Shown in pieces: positions 11,801 through 25,500 of a DNA stretch of 64,000 bases. Positions within the stretch are counted from its first letter, which is position 1. Each line of letters starts with the position of its first letter. Both the position numbers and the translations under genes were made by a program. The stretch is from Strigops habroptila (lineage: Eukaryota > Chordata > Aves > Psittaciformes > Psittacidae): NCBI RefSeq assembly GCF_004027225.2, contig NC_044282.2, forward strand, positions 49,506,576 through 49,570,575. Reading direction: 5' to 3'. The notes below the pieces were generated by a model that saw only the letters and a program-made list of their open reading frames with translations, had not been told where the DNA came from and made no database searches.

Positions 11801-14800
11801 ATGCCACTGAAAAGCTGGCAAGGTGGCTTGATTTGTACCACCTAGGAAGAGATCATGAAAGCTTTGGGGCCAATAAAGACTACCTTGAGTGCTGATTTTT
11901 CACTAGGAGTGTTTTGGGGGCTTGTTTTTGTTTAGTTTATGATGTGGAACTATCTCAGTCATAAATATGGAGAGCAAAAGGAAATTATAAAATGGAATAT
12001 TAAGGACAGTAACTTTATTCCAGTTTAATAGAATCTTTGGGTGCTTTGGGAAAGAGAAGTCTTTTTTGCAGACTCAAATTCCCAAATTCAGTAGATCATC
12101 AATTACATTCCAACCTGTGTGACTACCTATGAATACCTTAATAAGTAAGACTTTGTCAGAACAGTTTCATAACTAGAATTGCATAACTCTAAGTCAGGAG
12201 TGATTTTCCGATATACAGCTCTCCATACTTCTCTTTCTGGCAAAGGGATTATGTTGAGACAACTCTATGTTTAGCACACACAGGAGGAGTCTATAAGCTA
12301 CAAGTGTTTCCTCCACATGTACTTTTACTAATTCTCTGAAAGAACAAAAGACTCTTCTGATACTTTCTGCTGTAACTTTTTTTTTAATTACTTCATTAGA
12401 GGCAAGCAGCACAATATGGCAGCATTGAACCACAAAGATGGAGACAAAATTATGAAGCATTTGATCATGAATGTTCACAAAACAGACCAGATTTTCACAT
12501 AAAAATATGTAGGCCTTATGTTGCCTTTATCCTTTCACTTACAGAAGAGATTACTAAAATTCTGCATGTTAAACCATCAATGAATTCAGCATATTTAAAT
12601 GCCAGACTCATTTGCCACTTCAGGTGATTCATTCTCCTAAACAGAGAATGATAAATCTGTTGTTAAAGTCCATTTTGCAAGTAGTTGAAAAGAACTTCCC
12701 TCATAAGCACATGCTTGTTGATCCAATGTCACAACACTTTTACTCTGTTTAATAACTAGTAATGGAAATAACCACTGTGCTATCAGAAAAAGTCAGGTTT
12801 AGAGGCAAGTTTTCTTACATGGTTGTTGAACAACCACTGCAGCTGAAAAAAACCTGACTAAAGGCCATATCCTCATTCACTGGCATAAACCAAGAGTAAT
12901 TGTTATTTAAAAAACATACTCCAGGAAAAGAAAAGTGTTTTCTGATCTTAGCTATATAAAAGCAATAACCTTAGCTTTGGGCGAGAAGTACAAAGTGGTC
13001 TTGTGATGAATTTGGCAGACCATTTTACTGTTTCACTGCTCAGTGTGTTTGAGAAAAGTCACCAGATACTTGCTAAGTGTTCTGCTTTGTATTCAGTCAT
13101 TTACTCTGTATATCTGAGCTACTCAAAGGAAAGTCTGAAATATGGAAATGTGTTGAGGGAAACAAACAATGAGAAAATAATTCTCTTAGTCTTAATTAAT
13201 CACAACTAAAATAGCTGAAATTCAATATTTTCTGACATGTCTACAACATTTAGACCAAAATCTTTTTTTCTTGTGGCTGTCGTCACAGTATCAGCTAAGC
13301 AAAATCAAACTACTGTTTAATCTTCCTGCAGCATTTGTCTGACAACTGGTTTATTTCTTACACACTTATTTTCATCCCGAAGTTTTGGTGTTGATGAAGA
13401 ACTCAATTTGGTCTAGTAGCTAATGCAAGAGAGTGGTTATTAATTACATTTATAACATTATTTGCCTCTGACGTTAGCGCTGCTACTGGAACTGCCCCGT
13501 TTACCCACAGGGGCTAATTATCATTTGCTACTTCACTGAAGCTGATTATGGAATCCAATGGCTAAAAGATACCTAGAGGGTCTTTTTTAATAATCTTGTT
13601 TGTCATGACACTTCTTTCATGTGCTGAATAATTTGCTTACTCAGCTATTTGCTTTGGAAGACTTAATGCCATTTTCTCTGTACTGAAAGAAGTATTCCTA
13701 TGCTCAATGTAAAACCAGAAGATCATTTTAAAAGATAGCAATTAACAATCTTATATTCATTTTTCAGTATTTAGATCCAGGTAGACTAAAACAGAGAAAA
13801 GGAATCCATATGATAATGTAATCAAGGAATTAATACCATGTTTTCTGGGACGCCATATGTTTCCAGTATGCAATACTCACACATCCACAAAGTTACCAAA
13901 TGGTGTCCATGGATCATATCTAACGTAACTGCTCCTCAATCAGCACTAGCAAAACTGCCTGATATTAACGATATTGATTCTGGTGCCAAAATCCTAGTTT
14001 ACTCATAAGTTGTTTCCTGCCTTTCTTTTCTAGTTTCCTTATGTTGATTTCACTCCCCTATATTCAGTTTGGGAATTTAATCCCACCTGTTTTACTTAAG
14101 AATTTCATTTACTTTTAAGTGTGAAGTGTAAAAGAACTAGTAGGTGCCTCCTTTCCTCCCAGTGAAGTGCCATAGACGCTATTGGAATCTTCCAGAAAAA
14201 CATTTTTTCTAAGTCTAGGCACCAAAACTGTAAATGAATTTAGAGTAATTGATCCAAATGTAAAAAGTTTTTTTATTATATTCGAAGTGCATAATGAGCA
14301 TGTATTTTTGGGAAGCAACTGTAATTATGGATTTTATTGTATAGTGTACTGTCATCATCCTCAGTCAATCTACATACGTATCTTTTGGGTTTGTGTTTGC
14401 TCATCTCTTTAATGAAGCTGCTTTAAGACTTGCAAGTTTATTACTGCTTTTTAATCAAGACTCCTAAGCATTCAAGTAGGGTTGTTTTGTTTTTTTTATT
14501 TTAAATCTGCTTCTAGTTGGAGGGGTTTTTTTTAAAATTCCAGGTGCAGTAGGTACTTCAGACATGAACTGCATACCCATAAATCTATTAAAATCTCTTT
14601 CCAAACTCACCTCAAAGTTTAAAAATATTTACCTTAGTATGTGTGCTGTTTAAAGAAGATATTCTAGGAAGCAATAAATAACATAATATTCTTGAGATAT
14701 GTTTATATCATCCAAAGTATTTGAACAGAATTTTAACTAATAAACTTTACAGGAATAAGGTACCTCTGAGTTCGTTAAATCCCTGTATAAAAAAAAGGAG

Positions 14801-14944
14801 ATTCCTTTCTCACATTTCATATACAGAATATTGCCATCTCCTAGTCTACAGGCAAGTAAGAAATTGTGACCTGAGCTTTTTTACACTAATTTATATTACT
14901 TGTGTTAAACTAACCCCTTATCGTTCCTACCACATTTATTTTAC
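8896..14944. other. AT-rich non-coding DNA, no gene seen
   Basis: About 6 kb without a recognisable gene, RNA or repeat family. Open frames such as 9187-9432, 12194-12478 (-) and 14115-14318 (-) have no recognisable domains, and their length is compatible with chance in AT-rich sequence. Confidence 0.5.
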
Positions 14945-15075
14945 TTCCTCAATACTTGTTAGTTTTTGTCCTTTTGACCGCAATCTCTTGGAGGCAAGGA
15001 CTGACATTTATTCCAGTATAATGGAGTTTCAGCTGGGCACACCTCTGGGTGCTACTGAAAAACAGCCATCAGTAT
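14945..15075 (+). repeat. Possible ancient interspersed repeat fragment
   Basis: The stretch 'CTCTTGGAGGCAAGGACTGAC' followed by 'GGGCACACCTCTGGGTGCTACT' resembles a degenerate amniote-wide repeat tail (L3/CR1- or MIR-like) often seen as 'ctcttgggg-caggactg...gggtgct'. This is recognition from memory and is weak. The same segment underlies a 172-codon open frame (14721-15239) that I do not call as a gene. Confidence 0.25.
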
Positions 15076-18000
15076 TAAGAGGAATTGATTTATGTGGCAT
15101 AATATACATATATAATGAGCACATTGTAATTACAAACGATGATGACAGCACTGAGTTCAGAAGCATAGCATTTTCAGGGGACAGAGGACCAACAGAGAGA
15201 ATATTTGCTGAAAGTTATGATTCTTTTTTCTTTTTTTAAGCTGTATCTATAGATCAATTGCAATGTTTCTTCTTCTCCTTTGGCAATTTGTTTTGTAGTA
15301 AATGAATCCCTGCAGGCTTGTTGCATTCACAGTGCAATTTTTAGGATTATATTATCGGTCTTAATAGGGGAAAAAGGCTTGTTGGACAAGAAGTTAGACA
15401 AAAGCAGGTTCTAAACATCAACTAACAAGCTTCCCTACAGATGGCAGTTAAGACCCTAGATTGAGACACAGATTCCAGAAAACAATGGTGTTAAAATCTC
15501 TGAGGGGACTCAGAGCAGAATCAAGAAATGTTTTCAGTGAAGTATTACTGATTTTGACCAATTAAGATAATCTTGCTTTCCTTGTTTACTGGGACAAATC
15601 CAGCAGTATTACATTTTCTGAGAAAGTAAGTACCTGGAAGAGAAACAAATGCACTCTGATGAAAATGTGTTACAAAACAACATCCACTTTTGCATTCTGC
15701 ACATGCTTTTGGTTATAAACTCTCAAAATGGATTGGAAAAAAAAAAACCATATATAAAGAAAAGGTACATTCTGCATAATAATAGAATTAAATTTTGTGT
15801 TAGTAGTTCCTATCCGTTTAAGAAAAAAAGGTCTTTAAAAGTATTCAGCATTGCTTTGTGCTTTAGCTTTACATACAGGATTACTGATGGTTTTGATTTG
15901 AAGAAGTGATGAATTGAAAAACCTAATCAGTTTCTGCCAGTGTGCCTAAACACAGTTCAGTCAGTTTAGTTTAGTCAGTGTAGTCAGCACAGTTTATCTC
16001 TGCTTTAAAACTCAAAAGAAAGAGGGGGGCGGGTGTCCCTTTTCTCCTACTTTTGTCTTAAAATACATGCTACTCTGTAAAAAAATATTGCCTGCCACTT
16101 TCAAAAGGGCCTTTTCTCCTGACAGGTAAAAACAATGCGGAGGGCAGTGAGGCAGTCAGTCATCAATTAAATGGAAGGCTGCAATGTCAGTACATTCAAT
16201 GTGTCTCAGAAGGACTTGCAAGCTAAAGGAAACGCAAAAGAAGAAGTAATATAGCCCTATAACTAGTGACTTTATATTACCTGCTTACAGCAGAGCTAGA
16301 ATAATCTCATGCCTAATTACCATCAACAGAGAAAGTGGGGACTTGTCCCATCTACACCCAGTCTCCTGTTTGTAGTTTCTTTGTGCTGAGATAGGAATTT
16401 GTTTGGTAAGGAAGTTCTGGGAGCTAAGATAGCAGAAAGATGCTAGCTATGTTTTTCTACAGGCTTAGTCTTTGGTTGTTGTAGCAGTACTGTGAAAATG
16501 CCAATGAGAATGGGAGGCTGAGGGACCAAGTGATTAGTTAGGTGAGACTGAATGAAGTTCAAAAGTGTTGTGTAGATTAAGTCTTTCTCTTGTTAAATAT
16601 ACTCAATCTTCACACTCATAAAAATATCACAAAGACTATCAACTTTAGCATAGCAAAGACTTTAATCCAAACCAAGCAGCAGATAAGTAAGACAGTGCTG
16701 CTTGTGCTTGCATCTATTTTCCTTGTGAATAGCTAAACAACATTACTGCCTTTTTTTTTTTTTACCCCTCAATTTTTAATAGATAATGGAAAGCTCTTAG
16801 TATGTCTTGAACACTGCACAATGTAGAGTCCTTGTTTCTATTTACTTCAAAAAAGATGATATAATTAGTATTTAGCACAAAGTCTGCCCTGGCTTGGAAA
16901 AGCCCAGGTGTCACAAAGGCAGCACAGGAAACGTATTTCATTGAACTCTGTACTTCCTTCTACATATAAGAGCAGAAGGAGGGCACTTCTGCTTCTTCAG
17001 ATAGTTCTGAGGAGCTCAGAGCAAGCCCTCAGCTTTTCTGCTTGCAAGAAGCATGGAGCGCTCACATATCAGAAGAGAAAGCCATTCAAGTTTGAAAATG
17101 TAGTATGATTATATGAGCAGGTCTGAAGTGCTGAACCTCTTGAAATTTATCTGGCTAGGAAACATAAATCTTTACCTTAATTGCAAGTCCTCTTGAGTGC
17201 ACCAATAAGCTGCTAAAACAACAGAAAATCAGCAGAATTATATCATGAGAGAGCAGAAATATATCTATCTTGAGAGAGAATAATAGCAGTGAGAATGTTG
17301 AAACTTTTCTTCCATGTGCTATGCTATTTCATTTGTACAACACAATAAGAGACTGAATCAGCCTGTAATTCTCTCTGCTTAAGATTTGTATGCAGCACTT
17401 GAAACCACTGCTTCACTTGTCAAGTTTCCCCATTAAATCCTGAATATTTTTAAACTGTAGGAAGAGAACACTGCAGTTTGTCGGCAAAATTGCAAATATG
17501 GGTAAAGTGTGTGAGATCATTAACATTTCTTTTGCTCTAAAGTTTTAAATGGCCTAAAAAACCTGACGATAACTTGAATATCTCTAAATTAGATTTCACA
17601 GAGCCTGAAAAAGCAGCTAGCTTCAGAAGAGTGACACAAAGAAAGGAAGTTGTAAATTTAAGCTCCTGTACATTCAAGCATGGTTCCTCATAGCATAGTA
17701 TTAAGTTATAGAACAATTTTTGAGGGACTGCAGTAATAAGTGAGAATCCAGACAATTCCAGCCATATGAGACACATTAACTTACTGCCAGAATAAATTTT
17801 AAAAAGTAATAAAATACGAAGTGGTACTCCTGGGATGTGTCACTTCCTGTTCACAACACTGCTGGTCCGGCCTCCTGCTGCAACAGAAAGGGGGTTTCTG
17901 TAACCAGAATGATGATGGTTCATGAACTCTTGCTTGTGTACGAGCAAGAGGAGCACATGCACCTTGCTTGTGCTTAACCTCTCTTTCCAGCAGGACTTTG

Positions 18001-19768
18001 ATTTCAGATTATGGTATTATTCACATCCAACCGACAACAAAAAAAGTCATTGTGGAAGAAACCAAACAAAATTGGTTTCTGTTTACTTTTTAACTCATCA
18101 GGTGTTAAACTCTGCATCACAGTGCACTGTCCTCATCCATATCTTTGCTTTATATTGTCTTGTACATTCCCTCCCCCTCCCATCATATCTAAACAAGGCT
18201 CTGAATGAAATTTTCATCTCCTGTTAAAAAGGGAGGGATGTAGAAGACAAACATAAATACATTGCAGAACCTACACACAAAAATTGGCATTATTTGGTTA
18301 TTTCCTTATAGTTTTAACCAACTGCATACTGATTTATTTTTTTTTTTTCCTGCAGATGACAAGAGATATGTATTCTCTTCTCTACAACTTCAGTAAGAGC
18401 AGTGGGTGGGTGGCATAGTAGTAGACCAAGCTCTAGCCCATGAGTAGACTATCTTTTTGTGCAATAGGCATTGTGGACATAAGCCCTGTGAGGAGGAAGA
18501 AGACACCAAACCCAGCTCTCCAGCTTCCCAAGTTTTTAATCCTGCTGCCAGGACTTTGTATGGGTGCATCAGCACTGCCTCAGATGGAAAGCACCTGTCA
18601 GCGCATAAAGGCTTCTACTAGGTCTACATGTTGAATCTGTGTGCACACATAGTTATAACGAGAGCAAGAGCTATATTACTGGGAATCTACAAGAACTTCA
18701 AAATTTTTGAGGATAACATCATGGATATTGAATAAATACTATCCCTAGAGCTGCATTTTGTGGAGGACTTTCTTGTGTTTAGACATCACCATTCTGTCTC
18801 ATTTCCATTTTAGGTGGACACAATGCTCTATGAGGGACCTCTGAGCTTGTGCTGAAAAAGCTAGTTTGCTTCATGGTACAGAATCCTGAAGAAACTAAAA
18901 ATTAAGATTTTCAAGCAATAAAATACTATTGTTACTGGACTGCATTCACTAGAACATTTTTGAAGGTGCAGTTAGGACTAATGTACCAAGCTCTCTTTGA
19001 AGGAAATAGGAGCTAGTCTCCTGAAGTCAACAAAAACCACTTTTAAGTTGTGTGTAAATTGATAATTGTTTTGCTCTGTACTTTTGCAGTTCACAGCTTC
19101 GGTATACTCCAAACTACAAAACTGGTGCAGCACAGTGCTCTGACACTTAAGAGGTCAATTAAAACTGTCCTCCTGGTATAGCTGCAGTTTATTAATGTGC
19201 TTTTGCTTAAAATAAATATATTTAGTATGTCCAGAGAACAATCAACCAAAAAAAGGAACTGTGCAAAACACTTATTCCAAAACTCTGTATCAAATCAGTC
19301 TCACCTGGTTTAGAATAATACAAATCCAAACTGGCCTATAGCTCCAATGTGCCATGACGGAAGAGTTGATTCTGGTTCACCATACGTGTTTGAGAATTAT
19401 GGTGCTGAGTACACACCTCATACATATTTCACCTCCACAGACATTTCCTGGATCTGTTTCCATTAACATCTGTCCTTCTTTCTCTTCTCCATTATTATGA
19501 ATGCTATACATAATAATACATAATACTTCATCTACTTTAATAACCCACAGCTAAACTGTAACCCAATTTACACTGGTTTATGTTTGAAGTAATGCTTATA
19601 TTACCTTTACTATATAGCTTATACCTTAGTAAATAAAAACCTGAACTTTCAAGTGTTCACAGAAGTAACTAACCTTATTAAATAGAGACATCTTTAATTT
19701 ATCACTGAAACTGTGCATATCAGCATCTTTCAAGAGTACCTCCATCACACACTTATTTTTATTTTTAC
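15076..19768. other. AT-rich non-coding DNA, no gene seen
   Basis: No supported gene. A short G-rich run (16022-16034), a poly-T run near 16750-16763 and another at 18336-18350 are present. Confidence 0.5.
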
Positions 19769-19975
19769 TTAGTCTGCAATGCACATTTGGCACAATAAGA
19801 TGACTCTTTGCTCTGCAGTATTAAGCAAATCTTCATATTCTTCATTGTAATAAATTTTCTTAACTGCATTATACATCAGTCCAAGGGAAGATTCAGCAGC
19901 AACTGCTTTTACTTGTACTGAGTCCCTCTTATAAATACCTTGGATATTGCCAACAAATCGTTCAGGATTTTTCCC
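19769..19975 (-). other. Coding-like open frame of unknown identity (exon or pseudogene candidate)
   Basis: Between two in-frame TAA codons on the minus strand lies a 67-codon open frame whose amino-acid make-up is unusually protein-like for this AT-rich region: it includes 'NPERFVGNIQGIYKRDSVQ', then an alanine-rich helix-like stretch and an acidic 'YYNEEYEDLL' segment, ending in 'CQMCIAD'. It has no start codon near its beginning. Just upstream, the two other frames contain charged stretches ('ISKEAESFSQVF' and 'VEKPTVDFQRS'), which would fit a frameshifted retropseudogene or the terminal part of an exon. I do not recognise the family. No good splice acceptor was found immediately upstream. 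It could be chance. Confidence 0.3.
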
Positions 19976-22627
19976 TTATAAATACTTGAGAGAATGATTC
20001 AGCTTCTTTGGAAATCAACAGTAGGTTTTTCCACAAAAAAACCCAATTACTGGTTATTGGGTAAAAACCATTTTATATTAATGGTGAAATGTCCCTATAG
20101 CTCACCAAGGACAAAGTGTCTGTACTAGTAACCAAAGAGAGCATGGGCATAGTATGATATCTATCTCAGTTCTGCTAAATTAATCTGGGCATAGCCAACA
20201 GGCATGCATCAGCTGTCTCTCTGACTGCCTGTTTCCAGTTTTGATTTGGAGTTAACCATGAGCTAAGGGACCTTAGTCAACAAGCAGTCTGGATGTCAGC
20301 AAACTCTTTGGGTACCAGGGTGCAAACATGGTCTACTAGCTAGTCCCAAAGCAAAAGAGCAATTGCTGGGCTGTTAGTTGTCTGTAAAAATGTGTCCTTA
20401 GCAAGTGGGAAGGTAACAACCAATCAACCATACTGCGGCTGGTGTATAGCAGTCCTTTAAAATCCATTTGTCTTGCCTATATTTTAACTAAGTGGTTCGA
20501 TTAACTGGGTACTGCAGAAGCGTCTTGGTCATATGCTATGGACAGATTCCAAAGTGAAAATATGCTTTTAATATTTACGTAAAAAGAAAGTTAAAATATA
20601 ACAGCTCCAATCTCCAAAATGGATTTAATTTCTTTTTAACGTTCTTGAAGAGTTGCCAAGATTTAAATTGAACTTCTGAACTCCATTCTGGTTTGCAGAA
20701 TATGGTATTAGCCAATGCAATCCCATCAGAAGAAAAAAAGAAAAAGTTTAGGACCTGTTCATTAATAAAAAACATTCCAAGCCATGTTTGCTCTGTGCAA
20801 ATTTGAAATACAGTTCATGCAAACACTCCATAGCAATTTTTCTGTTCATATATTGTCTCATAATTATGCTATACTTACTTAAGAGATTAGGATTTAAAAT
20901 GCAGATAAGGAAATACTTTTCATTCACTACATAACATTTTACTAGAAAGCCTATGTTTACAATACACATTATTTCAGAATTACAGGCTTTGTGCTGAGTG
21001 ATACCATTTCACAAGGAGGCATCCTTTGCTTACAAATTCTCAGGACTCACCCCTGCTGTTAGGCTAATGATGTTGAGGAATAATAGCCTTTCTCTGCTCT
21101 CTTCCCTTTTGTGTCCAACCTCATACAGTCCCATCACCAGAACATAAAGGGAGAAGCACCATGTCATGGCAAAGCTGTGATTTACCTTACTGCTGGAATA
21201 ATTAAAAGCTATGCCTAACTGAATGGCCTCCACTATGGTTATTACAGGTGTGAAAGAGGTCTTTGCACACTTTGCTCTCTAACAGTAAAACCTGTCACTT
21301 TGTGGCTTGCAAACTTTGGATAGTCTCCCATTTAGGGCTTTGGTGGGCTCTGGAGCAGTGGTGAAGGGGAAGATAAATGTGAGATTTCTCCCATAGAAAA
21401 GCTGTGAACAATCAACATTTGAAATGCATTTGGGAACATTGCATTTTCAGAATTACAAAAGGGATTGCTTATATATCCTGAGGGAATGCACCTGGAGAAT
21501 TTAAAAGCATTTTTAGCTCTACTCTGGAATTTAGTATGTCCACACTATGCAGCCCTAGAGAATGATTTAAATACCTTGTATATAAGATTTCATTCATTGT
21601 ACTGTTTCTTGGATTTTAAAAATAGCTTCTGTAGACAGATAGGTAAAACAGCTGTTTCCTTTCCACTGCTGTTTCCATATGCACAGCAAATGTTTTTCGA
21701 CATCCATTCCATAATTGTGACTAGGACAGACTCTTATTAACATGGGCCATAGTTCCCTTCCAATCTCAGCACCTGAGTTTATGTGAGATATGTAAGAACA
21801 TGGGTGGAGGGCAGGGAGGGATCATGCAGTTAGGCTCATCCCAGGACAAATCCACTCCTCCAGTGTGGCAAGGTGTGTACCAAATGCTAGTGCTTGGAAA
21901 ATCATTCCAGGGCCCATTGTACAAACTTAAAACAATGGGCCACTACACTTTTATACAAATCAGCCAAGAGTGGGCAAACCTTTCCTAGTTTTCAGGACAC
22001 TGGAGAAAAGGTTCATGGCTTTCATTGCCAGAAACGAAAGACATAATCATACAATGTACCATCACAATCTTGAACTTTGTTGGATTTAAAACTAGCTGTT
22101 ACCTCTTACGAAACAGCCCTTTTTAGTTGAGTTAATCAAAGGAAGTTTCCTGTCAAAGAAAGCAAAAAAGAGAATGAACATATCCATATCCCAGGAAACC
22201 AGAAACGATCCTAAGCAAAAATGTCTTCCTGAGTTTCAATTACATCTTCTGGTTTGTAGATCTACCTTCAAAGATTATGCACACTAAAGTCAAGTAATTC
22301 ACAATGTTAAAATAAAATACTTCCCGGTTAGAGAATACATTCCTGTGGAAAATATTTACAGGACAAAGTAACATTTTTCAACAAAAAAATATGGAAGAAA
22401 ACACTTCAAAATTTTCTGTTAGAACATTGGTGGAAATCTCTGTAATAAAAAATGCTCACAAGAGCAGCCAAGAAAATCATGTTGCTGCCTTCCACAGATA
22501 TGCTAGGAATAACTGGGTGAACAATCTTATTTGCTAAATTTAAAAATGCCATGAAAAAAAAGTAAGACCATCTTCTGGGGAATAAGAAAATGGTACTGCT
22601 GATCAGTGGCAATTACTTTCCTGGATA

Positions 22628-22673
22628 TTTTTTTGTTTTGTTTTGTTTTGTTTTTTGGTTTTTTTTTTGTTTA
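22628..22673. repeat. (TTTTG)n simple repeat
   Basis: Four to five TTTTG units followed by a T-run with interspersed GG. It could be the remains of a reverse-oriented A-rich tail, but no element body is attached. Confidence 0.8.
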
Positions 22674-24990
22674 GGTTGGTATGTTTTTCTCTAAGTTTAT
22701 TTAAAATCAACATTAAAGCTATGTAAAAACAACACTATAAGATTTTTACTTTGAAGGGGAATTATTTCATCTTCTTTTCAGAAAAGTACAAAAAAGACAC
22801 CCAAACTGAAAAAAACCCAGAACAAAACAATAAATAAAGAGCACACACACAAAAAAGGCTTGAAGTTTCATTACAAACTGAGATCACACACGGAAAATTA
22901 AAGCCTGGAAAATCGGTAGTTTTTCAGAGTTATATATAGCTTAAAATTCATACTGAAGAAGACCTTTAAATGGAAGTGGTTATACAACCATATCTCAACA
23001 CTACTGCTATATATATAAAGTCATCTATGACATTAACATTCACATTTAACATGCTTGCAAAACATACAACATAATTAATTTGTGTTAGACATAATAATAT
23101 TGTGTTAGACACTGTAATTTTGGGAATTTCCCTTAATACAGGGTTCACAGCTATGAGATAATCAGGTCAGAATCAACTTGCTGTATATTTTTAATCCTAA
23201 AAAGAAAGTATCTGAAAGAAAAACTGAAATCGAAAGAAACAAACAAACCAAGAAGCACCAGAGGGGATAAAACATCTTTAAAATTCTAGTTCAAATTAAG
23301 ACAATGATAAAACTCATAGGGCTAGAATTTCTCCTATATTTTTTTCAACTACTGGTGAATATATTAAGGCCTGAATTTTCAGAAGGTTGCTGCTACTGAA
23401 GCACCAAGCTAAGCAACCATATTATCAAAAGATCTCAGTAGGTGACATAAAGCTGAGATTTTTTGAAAATATTCTAGTCCATCTTTCACTAATTTTATGT
23501 CAAATTACTATCCTTAGGCTAAATACACATGAACTTCACAGCAGGCATTCTACTGACCTTACAGAGTACCAGATCATCTCTACAGCAGTAATCACTATCT
23601 GTATTTGACTGTGTCAAACGATAAATGTGTTGAGTTTGTCATTAAAATATAATGAATTACAGACTGAAAATACTGTTTTGTCACTCTTGCCATTAGCAAA
23701 CTATTTAGTGTGAAATGCATTATAGTATTTCTATTTAATCAGATGGGCTTAATGGAAAGATGCCTGCCATTCTCAAGCCTCATTTTTCTTATTCAGGTGC
23801 TACCAGAACTGCAGGAGATAACCAGCCCTTACCTCCTGAGAAAACACTTTAGAGTTTGACTGAACCATTGTAGCTACATAATGGTAAACTCAGTAGTGCC
23901 AAGACATAGTCACTCACCTTGAAACCAGTGGACAGGGCTCACTCATACTAGCACTGTTAATCTCCAAAATGCATTAGCTACATCTAACTGCCTACAGAAA
24001 TGGTTCCTGGCCTGTGCTAACTCCTGAGCATGCCTGGGAGTTTTGGAGACATCACAGATTTTGCCCAAGTCAAAACAGTGTCTGAGTCTGTCATAAGAAT
24101 TTGACAGCCTGGACAACTATTTTTCAGTGCTGGATCCGTTCACTATTTACAAGTACAGATACAGCAAATACATCTCAGTATACACGTACTTATAGAACCA
24201 TACTCTCTCAGTAGCAATGAACTGAAACAGGACATCCTAGGTTGCATGATTTTTACCTGCTTTTTCCCTTTTTGGCCTCACTGGTCTTGTATGCCCCATG
24301 CTTTTCTTCGTCTAGCTTAAAACCTTCACACGTCCTGGACAGGCAGTTGATTTTTTAAAAAATCTTCTTCTACTTCTTTGCTTTCCCTGCCATTTTTATA
24401 AAGGCTAATCACAACTGCTATCTTATTGCAGTATTTTCCCCTCATTAACCTCATTCATTAAACTTTGAAGAGCCTCTCTTTGCTCCTGAGTAACTGTGCA
24501 GCTAACAGGCTGCAGATGGTGGTTGAGATGCTATAGCTCATTCCTAACAGTTTGTCAGGTAAAGCATACTCTCTTTCCAAATCTAATTAGACCTCTATAA
24601 GAAAAGATAATAAAAACAGAGGAGTAGACAGTAGATATCATTGCTTTTCTTACTAATTGTTTTCAGTATATCCAAACCAATGTGATTTAGGGGTCAGCAT
24701 CCTCATCAAGTTACTCCCTCTCTTTAAATACTGCGAACCACTGTGACAAATCACTCGATGCAAATTTCAGATCAATAGCAGCATATGCTGCATCATTAAA
24801 ACTGATCAACAGCTCTCATTTTTAAACAAAATTTATCTAACTCAATCTATTTTCCACTTTCCTGCAAAGTTAATTTCTTCTCTTTCAGCTCAGAACACCT
24901 GGACTTGATTTTGTTCTAGATATAGGCATTAATGCGACCCTTAAGCATTTGTTGTAAAATGAAAGCATCCTGTAGCTTGGGTGCTTTCAC

Positions 24991-25062
24991 GGGGGGAGGG
25001 GGCAGGGGGGGCACAAGAAAACAAACAAACAAAACCCCAAAACCAAACAAACAACAAAAAAT
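24991..25062 (+). repeat. G-run block followed by an A/C-rich tract
   Basis: Bases 24991-25011 contain G-runs of six, five and seven separated by one or two bases. An AAAC/AACCCC-type tract follows (25020-25062). The G-runs meet the usual spacing rule for an intramolecular G-quadruplex (three visible runs, the longest able to supply two tracts). Confidence 0.7.
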
Positions 25063-25329
25063 ACCCAGAAAATTTTAAACTTCTGAAGTTAATAAATCTT
25101 TGGACCATTTAGGGAACACTCTGGGTTCACATGTAGTGCTTTACAAAACCTTCTAGTAAAGAAAATCAAATATCTGTTTGATTTGGTGAGGCTTATGAGG
25201 TTTACATATAGTTTTAATTATGCACTGGCTAAAGCACAAAGTGCTCTGTGTGCTGCTGGCCTTAAGGTTTAATGTAAGAAAAGAGAACCTACATAGTTTT
25301 ATACAATTTTATAAACTTACTGTATTTAG

Positions 25330-25500
25330 TGTGTGTGTATGTATATATACAGAACCTACATATTTTCTATATGTATAGAACATGTTCTATAAATGTATAA
25401 GCATATATTCACATACATAGTGTAAACATACTTCTCTGCTTACAAACATATACATAACTCAATATATATAAAGCATATATATATGCAAAAAGACATGCAT
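25330..25500. repeat. Degenerate (TG/TA)n microsatellite region
   Basis: A GTGTGTGTATGTATATATAC core is followed by scattered ATATATA and CATATA units to about 25490. Confidence 0.65.

Noticed and set aside
14721..15239. 172-codon plus-strand open frame
   Set aside because: It begins at a TTG, shows no recognisable domain, is AT-rich and overlaps a possible ancient repeat. Chance is likely.
21030..21233. Minus-strand frame with a hydrophobic stretch and a GTGAGT-like donor after it
   Set aside because: No acceptor or family resemblance was found. Hydrophobic runs are expected in AT-rich frames. Kept only as a weak exon possibility.
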